From positions 1 to 54,605 of the forward strand of contig MGTY01000076.1 in the NCBI GenBank assembly GCA_001799695.1: a stretch of 54,605 nucleotides of DNA. Reading direction: 5' to 3'. The stretch is from Elusimicrobia bacterium GWA2_69_24 (GTDB lineage: Bacteria > Elusimicrobiota > Elusimicrobia > UBA1565). Of the stretch, positions 48,523 through 54,605 are shown piece after piece. The notes beneath the pieces are model-generated. The model was not told where the DNA came from, ran no database searches, and was given only the letters and a program-made list of their open reading frames with translations. The position numbers and the translations under genes were made by a program. Within the stretch, counting starts at the first letter, position 1; every line of letters starts with the position of its first letter.

Positions 48523-48605
48523 TCTCTGGGGATAGGATGCCCTGGGTCTCGGTCCGGCCCCAGGGCCGAAGGGGGAGCGCCGCCGCCGCAATGGGCCCAG
48601 CCCGT

Positions 48606-48633
48606 TTGGGACCTCCCGCCGGAGTGCTATACT
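48606..48633 (+). promoter_or_regulatory. Leaderless promoter of the GT-C gene (TTGGGA-16-TGC-TATACT)
   Basis: TTGGGA (48606-48611), 16 bp, TATACT (48628-48633) with an extended TGC. The -10 ends 7 bp before the GTG at 48641, so +1 coincides with the start codon. No ribosome site is present. Confidence 0.6.
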
Positions 48634-48640
48634 TCCGCTG

Positions 48641-50359
48641 GTGAAGCCTGCGCGCGAGCAGAAGACCGCCGACCCCGGCGGTCTCCGAAGGATCGCCCCC
48701 ATCCTGGCGGGACTCATGGTCGTCCAACTCTGGGCCGGGATCTCTTTCATCCGTTCGGCCGCTCCCACCTACGATGAGCCGGTGCATCTGACCGCCGGAT
48801 ATTCTTACTGGAAGACGGGGCGCTACCGCTTGAACATCGCGGACCATCCGCCCCTGGCGGAGATGCTCGCGGCCGTCCCCCTCCTCGTCCTGGATCCCGT
48901 GCTTTCCCTCTCGCACCCGGATTGGATCCAGATGCGGCGCTATCCCTTCTCCGATTTCTTCCTGTATCATAACCGGGTCCCTCCGGGGAAGCTGCTCGAT
49001 TCGGGACGGATCTTCCTGTTCGTCCTGCTCAGCCTCCTTCTGCTTCCCGCCCTGGCGCTCTGGGGGTTCCGGCTGGGTGGTCCCGTCGCGGCCGCGGGAG
49101 CGGCGGGGGCCGCGGTCTTCTGTCCGGTCCTGGTCTCGAACCTGGCGCTGGTCACCACCGACGGAGCCTCCGCGGTGCTCTTCTTCCTGGTCCTCTGGCT
49201 CCTGTCCGGGGAGCGGCGCGGCGCCCGGGAGTGGGCCGCGGCCGGCGCCTGCGCCGGTCTCGCGCTGGCCTCGAAGTTCAACATGATACTGCTGGGGCCG
49301 ATCGCCGTCGGGATGCTCCTCCTCGAACTCGGCCCCGGCCGGTCCCCGGGTAGCGTCCCGCGCATCCCCTGGCGGGGGGCCGCGCTCTTCGCGTTCTGCG
49401 CCTTCGCGGCCCTGGCCCTGGCTTACCGCTTCACCCAGCTGCCGCTGTTCTGGTACGGCCTGCGGGACACGCTCGCGCGCATGGATTCGGGCCGGGCCTC
49501 GTTCCTGCTGGGCCGGCACTCCAACACCGGGTTCGCGCTCTATTTCCCGGCGGCATTGGCCGTGAAGACGCCGATCCCCATCCTCCTGCTCGGGTTCGGG
49601 TCCGCCGCGTTCGGCCTCTTCAGCTGGCGCCGCAAGCTGCTCTGGGTCATCCTCCCCCTGGCCGCCTATTTCGCCTCGGCCCAGCTGTCCAAGGTGCAGA
49701 TCGGGGTCCGCCACCTGCTCCCGATGATGCCGCTGTTGGCCCTCCTGGCGGGCTGGGGCGCTTCCCGGCTCTGGTCCCTCGGGAACCGGTGGCGCGCCTT
49801 CGTCGCCGTCCTGGGTGTCTGGCTGGCGGCATCCGCCTTCCGCGTCCATCCCCATTATCTGGCCTATTTCAACGAGGGGGCCGGCGGCCCGGCGGGGGGG
49901 TACCGCTGGCTGGTGGACTCCAATCTGGATTGGGGCCAGGACTTGAAGGGTCTGGGGGATATCCTGAAGGAGATGGGCGACCCTCCGGTCTACCTGTCGT
50001 ATTTCGGCACCGCGGACCCGGCCGCCTACGGCATCCGCTTCGTCCCGGTGGTCAAGAACTGGAACGTGCCCCGGGACGGGGACGCTGTGGATCCCGCGGC
50101 GTCCGGACGCGTCCTCTTCGCGGTCTCGGCCACCAACCTCCAGGCGCAATACATCACGGACAAGACCGTCTTCGACTGGCTCAAGCCGAAGCATCCCATC
50201 GCCGTGGCGGGCCACAGTATCTTCCTGTACGACCTGAGCGCCGACCCCGAGGGCCGCGGACATCTGGCCGGGCTCCTCGCGCTGGAGGGACACCCGCGCG
50301 CGCCCGCGTTATCGAAGAGTCTGATGTCACTCGCCCCTCCCCACGGGAGGGGCGAGTAG
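48641..50359 (+). CDS. GT-C-fold membrane glycosyltransferase (PMT/ArnT-like)
   Basis: 572 aa from GTG 48641. After a first helix (about 20-38) the luminal/periplasmic loop APTYDEPVHLTAGYSYWKTGRYRLNIADHPPLAEMLAAVPLL has the acidic pair and HPPL motif of PMT/GT39-type enzymes. They transfer sugars or mannose from polyprenyl phosphate. About ten further hydrophobic helices follow (about 95-415), then a soluble C-terminal domain (LDWGQDLKGLGDIL...VYLSYFGTADPAAYGI). The last residues SLAPPHGRGE are encoded by a 12-bp-stem inverted repeat. The acceptor is unknown; a cell-surface glycan or protein target is likely. Confidence 0.82.
   Translation: MKPAREQKTADPGGLRRIAPILAGLMVVQLWAGISFIRSAAPTYDEPVHLTAGYSYWKTGRYRLNIADHPPLAEMLAAVPLLVLDPVLSLSHPDWIQMRRYPFSDFFLYHNRVPPGKLLDSGRIFLFVLLSLLLLPALALWGFRLGGPVAAAGAAGAAVFCPVLVSNLALVTTDGASAVLFFLVLWLLSGERRGAREWAAAGACAGLALASKFNMILLGPIAVGMLLLELGPGRSPGSVPRIPWRGAALFAFCAFAALALAYRFTQLPLFWYGLRDTLARMDSGRASFLLGRHSNTGFALYFPAALAVKTPIPILLLGFGSAAFGLFSWRRKLLWVILPLAAYFASAQLSKVQIGVRHLLPMMPLLALLAGWGASRLWSLGNRWRAFVAVLGVWLAASAFRVHPHYLAYFNEGAGGPAGGYRWLVDSNLDWGQDLKGLGDILKEMGDPPVYLSYFGTADPAAYGIRFVPVVKNWNVPRDGDAVDPAASGRVLFAVSATNLQAQYITDKTVFDWLKPKHPIAVAGHSIFLYDLSADPEGRGHLAGLLALEGHPRAPALSKSLMSLAPPHGRGE
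50329..50356. terminator. Perfect 12-bp stem hairpin at the GT-C gene's end
   Basis: CTCGCCCCTCCC (50330-50341) and its complement 50345-50356 flank loop CAC, ending just before the TAG at 50357. The hairpin is translated as the last residues of the GT-C protein. Without a T-run it may be a REP-type repeat or a rho-dependent pause. Confidence 0.55.
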
Positions 50360-50376
50360 CGGGTGGGGCAGAGCTC

Positions 50377-50385
50377 TGTTACAAT
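50377..50385 (+). promoter_or_regulatory. Extended -10 (TGT-TACAAT) of the DUF4175 gene
   Basis: TGT-TACAAT ends 10 bp before the ATG at 50396, giving a leader of about 4 nt. No convincing ribosome site is present. Confidence 0.45.
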
Positions 50386-50395
50386 AGGGCCGTCC

Positions 50396-53300
50396 ATGGA
50401 TCCCATCGTGATGCCCGAATTGCGGCGCCGTCTGCGCTCCTGGCGGCTGCAGAGGCTCTCGTCTTTGGCCCTCGACGGAGTCCTGCGCTGGCTTTCGGCC
50501 GCCGCGCTCGCGCTCCTGGCCGCGTGGGCCCTCGATCACCTGCTGGGGCTCCGGCAGGAGGTCCGGCTCGGCATGTTCCTGACCGGCTGCGCCGCCCTGG
50601 CCGCCGCGTTCTATTCATTCCTCCTGCGCCCCCTGCGGCTCCTCGCGGCGCGCCGGGTCCTGGCCGCGATCGTCGAGCGGCATCCCGGCTTGAGGCCCTA
50701 TCTCGGCTCGGCCTGGGAGCTGTCGCGGTCCGGGGCGCGCGGCCGGGTGTCCGAGGAGCTCATTCGCGAGCATCTGCGCCGGACCGACGCCCTGCTCCGG
50801 GGCCTGCCTCAGGAGACGGCGTTCTCCCTGCGGCCCTCCGGCCGCACCGTCCGCGGCTGCACCGTGGTCCTGGCGGCCTGGGGGCTGGGCCTGCCCTGGC
50901 TGCTCCAGGGAGTGGTCCGGTTCGACCGGATAGTGACTCCCTGGCGGGACATCCGGCTGGAGACGCTCGCGGAGATCGAGCCGGGCAGCCGCAAGACCGC
51001 GTGGGGGGAGCGGGTGCGCATCTCGGCCCGCTGGAAGGACGCGCGGTCGGAGCCCCTCGTCCTGTCCGTGCGCAGCGACCTTCCGGGCTCCCGCTGGGAG
51101 GCGGTTCCCTGGGACCGGCCCGACAAGGAGGGCTTCTCGTATCTCGCCGAGGGACTGGTCTCCCCGCTGGAATACCGCGTCACCTTCCGCGACCTCCGCT
51201 CCCGGACCTATCGCCTGACCCCGGTCCCTTTCCCGCGCCTGAAGGGGGTCCGGGCCCGGGTCCGTCCCCCCGGCCTCGGGGGAGAGGAGAAGGAGATCGC
51301 GCTGGAGGACGCGGGTGAGATCGCGGCCCTGCGCGGCAGCTGGGTGTCGGTTGCGGGCCGGCCGGACCAGCCCCTCGCCGCCGCGGGACTCGCGGTCTCG
51401 CACCTGAGTTCCCGGGTCGCCATGAAACGTCTCCCCGACGGGCGGTGGGAAGCCGGCTTCCCCTTCAGTGAGAACGGGACCCTCAAGCTCGAACTCGTCG
51501 GGACGGAGGGGACGTCCGACCCCGCCCCCATGGCCTATCCCCTGCGGGTCCTGGAGGATAAGCCGCCCGTCGTGGACCTGCTGTCCCCGGCCTTCGACGT
51601 CGAGATGAGCCCGCGCGAGAAGCTGCCCGTGACCTTCGAGGCGCGCGACGACTACGGGCTCTCGTCCTTGGCGCTGGTCTATCGGGTGAACGGGGGCACG
51701 GAATTGGTGGTGACCCTCAAGGGGACGGCGGCTCGGCCCACCCGCCTGGTGAGCGACTATGACTGGGACCTCTCGCGGCTGCCGGCGGGTTCCCGGGTGG
51801 ACTTCCGCCTCCGGGCCGCGGACACCGCCCGCCCGGCCCCCCAGACCGCCTACTCCGCGCCGGGGGTGGTGGTCCTCATCGACTTCGAATCCCAGCACCT
51901 CCACACGCAACGGCAGTGGCTGGGGGCCGAGGCCGCGCTGGGAAAGCTGGCTGAGCGCGAGGGTGAGATGCGCCGCCTGTCGGAGGAGGCCGCGAAATCC
52001 GATCCCGCCCAGCAGGCCTCCCGGCTCGACGAGCTGCAGATCGTCGGGGCCGCCCTGTCCCAGGAATGGTCCGACACGGCGCAGGGCCTGGACGCCTTCG
52101 CCAAGTCCATGGCGGAGGACCCCTACGCCAACCCGGGCATGGCGGAGAGCGCGGGGGCCTTGTCCCAGGCGCTCCAGGGACTCAAGGAGCGCGAGTATCC
52201 CGCGGCCCGCGAGGCCGAGCGGAAGAAGGATTGGCCCGAGGCCGCGCGGCGGCACAAGGAGCTGGAGGAGCGGGTGCGGCGCGCCGCCGAGATCCTCAAC
52301 GCGGGGCGCGAGGTCCAGGCCATGCAGGACTTCTGGGCCGAGGCGAACCGCATGGACCAGGCCGGCTCCGAGATCTCCGGGGCGCTCGATAAGCTGGCCA
52401 AGGGCGGCAAGGCCCCCACGGCCGAGGAGAAGCGCCGTCTCGACGAGGCGCTGGGCAACCTGCGCCGACAGATGGAGGCCATGTCCAAGGCCATCGAGTC
52501 TTTGCCCAAGGTGGACCCCGAGTCCTCGCGGGCCCAGGCGCGCCGCGTGTACTCGGTGCCTCTGCAGGCCGCGAGCCGGTCCATGGACGCCTTGCAGGAG
52601 GCGCTCGCGCGCGGGGATTACGCGGCCGCGGCCCGGATCGCCTCCCAGCTTTCGGAGCAGCTCGCCCAGGTCCAGAAGACCATCGCGTCGGCCGCGCAGT
52701 CTTACGCCCAGGAGGCGGGGAACTCCCCTTCCCAGCGGGTGGAGGAACTCGAGCGGTTGTGGAAGGAAGCGGCCGAGGCCCAGGCCCGCGGCCTGGGCCT
52801 GACCGGGGAGATCGAGGACCAGAAGATCCAGGAGCGGCTTCGGGCCCAGTCCGACCTCCTGCGCGCGCTGGAGGCCGAGCAGCGCGCGGCGCTCGGCGAC
52901 GCGGCCGCGCTCGGCCCGGCCATGCCCGAGGAAGCTGCCCGCTGGATGCGGGGCGTGCTCGCGGAGTTCCAGCGCGCCAAGGTCCGCGAGGCGCCCAAGC
53001 TCCTCGACTACACCGTCCATCGGCTCCAGGTTCAGTCCGCCCGCCTGCGGCGGCCCGACGGCGGCGCTTCCCCCGAGGCGGAGGGCCTCGACCGTCTGGC
53101 CGAGCGGGAGGCCGGTATCCTGGAGCGCTTGCAGCGGGGCGCGCCCGCGCCCGCCATGACTGAGGAGCGGCTCTCCCAGATCATGGCCGACGCCGCGGTG
53201 CAGCGGCAGGCGCGCCGGAAGGCGTCCGAGGTCGAGGCGGCCATCGAATCCATCGCGAGCGATTTCGGGATGGCGCCCGCGGCGGCGCTCGACGCGGTGC

Positions 53301-53674
53301 GCGCGGCCCAGGCCGAGCAGGTCTCGGCCGAGGGGGCGCTGGGAGTCCAGGATACCGAGAAGGCGCGCGGGCACCAGCAGAAGGCCCTCGAGCTGCTCGA
53401 CCAGGGGAAGAAGTCCTGCTCTGAGAGCATGGCCCAACAGCAGTCCATGGCGCAGGGCGCCGCCGCTCCGTTCAGCCGCCAGCGGGGCGTGGCCCGCCCG
53501 GCGGGGCGGGGCGGCCGCGTGGGGGCGGACACCGGTTTCGTGCCCTTGCCCAACGCCGAAGAATACCAGCCGCCGCGAGCGATCCGCGAAGAGGTGGAGA
53601 AGTCCCTGCGCGAACGCCGCCCAAAGAGCTACGATGACGCCGTCAACGAATACCTGAAGAGGATGTCGCAATAG
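50396..53674 (+). CDS. DUF4175-like large membrane protein
   Basis: 1092 aa from ATG 50396. Two close membrane helices (about 30-50, 60-80) and a third (about 155-175) anchor a long exported part. A beta-rich region (about 190-480: VRPPGLGGEEKEIALEDAGEIAALRGSWVSVAG, DKPPVVDLLSPAFDVEMSPREKLPVTFEARDDYGLSSLALVYRVNGG) is the DUF4175 signature. Residues about 500-1090 are a charged, mostly helical coiled-coil rod (AREAERKKDWPEAARRHKELEERVRRAAEIL, EEAARWMRGVLAEFQRAKVREAPKLLDYTVHRLQ). It ends EEVEKSLRERRPKSYDDAVNEYLKRMSQ. DUF4175 genes are often near BatA/MoxR loci in other phyla; none is seen here. Function unknown. Confidence 0.82.
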   Translation: MDPIVMPELRRRLRSWRLQRLSSLALDGVLRWLSAAALALLAAWALDHLLGLRQEVRLGMFLTGCAALAAAFYSFLLRPLRLLAARRVLAAIVERHPGLRPYLGSAWELSRSGARGRVSEELIREHLRRTDALLRGLPQETAFSLRPSGRTVRGCTVVLAAWGLGLPWLLQGVVRFDRIVTPWRDIRLETLAEIEPGSRKTAWGERVRISARWKDARSEPLVLSVRSDLPGSRWEAVPWDRPDKEGFSYLAEGLVSPLEYRVTFRDLRSRTYRLTPVPFPRLKGVRARVRPPGLGGEEKEIALEDAGEIAALRGSWVSVAGRPDQPLAAAGLAVSHLSSRVAMKRLPDGRWEAGFPFSENGTLKLELVGTEGTSDPAPMAYPLRVLEDKPPVVDLLSPAFDVEMSPREKLPVTFEARDDYGLSSLALVYRVNGGTELVVTLKGTAARPTRLVSDYDWDLSRLPAGSRVDFRLRAADTARPAPQTAYSAPGVVVLIDFESQHLHTQRQWLGAEAALGKLAEREGEMRRLSEEAAKSDPAQQASRLDELQIVGAALSQEWSDTAQGLDAFAKSMAEDPYANPGMAESAGALSQALQGLKEREYPAAREAERKKDWPEAARRHKELEERVRRAAEILNAGREVQAMQDFWAEANRMDQAGSEISGALDKLAKGGKAPTAEEKRRLDEALGNLRRQMEAMSKAIESLPKVDPESSRAQARRVYSVPLQAASRSMDALQEALARGDYAAAARIASQLSEQLAQVQKTIASAAQSYAQEAGNSPSQRVEELERLWKEAAEAQARGLGLTGEIEDQKIQERLRAQSDLLRALEAEQRAALGDAAALGPAMPEEAARWMRGVLAEFQRAKVREAPKLLDYTVHRLQVQSARLRRPDGGASPEAEGLDRLAEREAGILERLQRGAPAPAMTEERLSQIMADAAVQRQARRKASEVEAAIESIASDFGMAPAAALDAVRAAQAEQVSAEGALGVQDTEKARGHQQKALELLDQGKKSCSESMAQQQSMAQGAAAPFSRQRGVARPAGRGGRVGADTGFVPLPNAEEYQPPRAIREEVEKSLRERRPKSYDDAVNEYLKRMSQ

Positions 53675-53696
53675 AGCCGGAGCACGGAGGAAAACG

Positions 53697-54344
53697 ATGA
53701 GCTTCAAGGGACGGATCGACGCGCAGTGTCCGGAGGGCTGCCTGACCTTTCAGGCCGAGGTCTGGAGCTTCGTCCGCGGCGACCAGGACGCCAGTCTCCG
53801 GGACCAGCTCCTGGGCGGCGAGCTGAACCTCCTGCTCTGCGAGACCTGCGGGGTCGCGTTCTATCCCGAAGTCACCGTCGTATATTTCGACCCTTCCGCC
53901 GAGCACCTGGCGTTCGTGTTCCCACCCGCTTACGAGGAGGAGGCCGAGCGCTGGAAGAGGAAGATGGCGGAGGATCACGAACAGATGAAGGCCGTGCTCA
54001 AGGACTCCATCGTGGGTCTGGAGCCCATCTCCTATTTCGGGATGGACGCCATCCGCACCGCGCTCCAGGAGGACGATGACCTCGAGGACGAGGCGAAGGT
54101 GGCGGAGTATTACTGCCAGCAGCTCAAGCTCGGCGTCCATGCCGTGGACCGGTCCTTCGCCCGGCAGAGACGGGTCCCCCGGCTGGTCCCGCTCCAGGGG
54201 AACAAGGAGTTCACCCGCGAGGCCGCGGTGAAGGGCATCAAGGCCCTGCTCAAGGCCAACGACCGCCTGCGGAGCTTCCTGGGTTGGGAGAAGCGCCTGG
54301 CCCTGGGTGAGACTCCGCCGCTGCCGCGCGGGAGCCGCGCATGA
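53697..54344 (+). CDS. CpXC-domain protein
   Basis: 215 aa with a GGAGG-type site (GGAGGAAAACG). Cys pairs CPEGC (11-15) and CETCG (48-52) could form a zinc site of the CpXC type. AFYPEVTVVYFDPSAEHLAFVFPPAYEEEAERWKRKMAEDHEQ is family-like. The C-terminal half (about 100-200) is helical and charged. The domain's role is unknown. It follows the DUF4175 gene by 22 bp and its stop overlaps the next start (ATGA). Confidence 0.75.
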   Translation: MSFKGRIDAQCPEGCLTFQAEVWSFVRGDQDASLRDQLLGGELNLLLCETCGVAFYPEVTVVYFDPSAEHLAFVFPPAYEEEAERWKRKMAEDHEQMKAVLKDSIVGLEPISYFGMDAIRTALQEDDDLEDEAKVAEYYCQQLKLGVHAVDRSFARQRRVPRLVPLQGNKEFTREAAVKGIKALLKANDRLRSFLGWEKRLALGETPPLPRGSRA

Positions 54345-54605
54345 AGGTCGACTCCGGGGTCCGGGCGCGCCTCCTTCCGCTGGCCGGCATGGCGGAGGAC
54401 CTCGGCCTGCCGCTCTACGCGGTGGGCGGCTGCGTGCGCGACGGACTCCTCGGAGCGGCGGCGAAGGACCTGGACCTTTCGGTCGAGGGGGACCCCTTCC
54501 CGCTGGCCCGGGCGGCGGTCCGCCGCTGGGGCGGCAGTTCCGAGGCCTTCGGCCGGTTCGGGACCGTGCGCCTATTCTTCCGCGGCGGGTTCCGGCTGGA
54601 CCTGG
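54341..54605 (+). CDS. CCA tRNA nucleotidyltransferase / poly(A) polymerase family, partial
   Basis: The first 88 codons are visible from ATG 54341. LPLYAVGGCVRDGLLGAAAKDLDLSVEGDP is the class II nucleotidyltransferase motif (GGxxRD...DxD: the two catalytic carboxylates are the Asp pair of DLDL), followed by FGRFGTVRLFF. The family adds CCA to tRNA 3' ends or A-tails to RNA; the part that separates the two lies beyond base 54605. It is coupled to the CpXC gene. Confidence 0.85.
   Translation, partial: MKVDSGVRARLLPLAGMAEDLGLPLYAVGGCVRDGLLGAAAKDLDLSVEGDPFPLARAAVRRWGGSSEAFGRFGTVRLFFRGGFRLDL

Noticed and set aside
47015..50293. 1092-codon open frame on the minus strand
   Set aside because: It runs through DUF885 in the wrong frame and opposite the GT-C gene; no domain and no start signal.
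50615..53707. 1030-codon open frame on the minus strand
   Set aside because: Antisense shadow of the DUF4175 gene; repetitive Leu/Gly/Arg composition and no motif.
1..54605. CRISPR array, rRNA or tRNA genes
   Set aside because: No regularly spaced direct repeats and no tRNA cloverleaf or rRNA consensus stretches were noticed; the only tRNA-like ends belong to tmRNA. A dedicated scan was not possible.

Overview
The window is high-GC DNA (G or C at most third positions) from a free-living Gram-negative bacterium. It encodes lipoproteins with lipoboxes, a beta-barrel outer-membrane protein ending in Phe, a quinol nitric oxide reductase and heterodimeric ABC exporters. The mix (TPR proteins, a TPR-Ser/Thr kinase, DUF2339/DUF3999, DUF4175, many lineage-specific secreted proteins) would suit Elusimicrobiota or a neighbouring phylum. 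That placement is an inference; no rRNA or ribosomal protein is present to anchor it. Genes are packed, often with ATGA/GTGA stop-start overlaps.

Region by region. 1-5400: partial tlyA diverges from a TPR/membrane/kinase protein, which converges with a CsgG/FlgO-like protein; an OmpR-type regulator lies upstream of that gene, with an OmpR-like box between them. 5400-6065: a structured leader, ssrA (tmRNA) and a 40-bp perfect palindrome. 6065-12382: a tightly overlapping run of two GGDEF proteins, sppA, a Yip1-like membrane protein, nnrE, a cyclophilin lipoprotein and an MBL hydrolase. 12352-13365: tilS, facing the run, with a 268-bp MITE-like palindromic element 8 bp from its start codon. 13465-15462: a CheY-like regulator and fixCX. 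15544-17184: an ECF sigma / anti-sigma / CpaB-like operon, divergent from a TPR lipoprotein. 18755-21429: small lipoproteins, GrpB and GNAT. 21341-24194: norZ-type NO reductase and hemerythrin behind an FNR/DNR-like box. 24382-29248: DUF2339-DUF3999 pair. 29323-32864: heterodimeric ABC exporter. 32931-36496: lineage-specific secreted proteins with a relic copy. 36474-45044: minus-strand cluster uvrB-nadC-birA, then greA-queG-OMP-lhgO-like-ROK kinase. 45211-46573: a small membrane protein and an internally deleted carbamoyltransferase. 46516-54605: DUF885 peptidase, GT-C transferase, DUF4175 protein, CpXC protein and a truncated CCA-adding-type nucleotidyltransferase.

Two regulatory themes recur. 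First, promoters often show an extended -10 close to TGnTAtAcT. Second, several -10 boxes lie only 6-12 bp from a start codon that lacks a Shine-Dalgarno sequence (tlyA, the CsgG-like gene, the OmpR-type regulator, a secreted hypothetical, uvrB, the GT-C gene, the DUF4175 gene), which predicts leaderless or near-leaderless mRNAs. The most notable non-coding features are the tmRNA leader with mutually exclusive pairings, the MITE-like element, the OmpR-like box and a stable hairpin at the predicted +1 of greA. No rRNA, tRNA, CRISPR array or intact transposase gene was seen.
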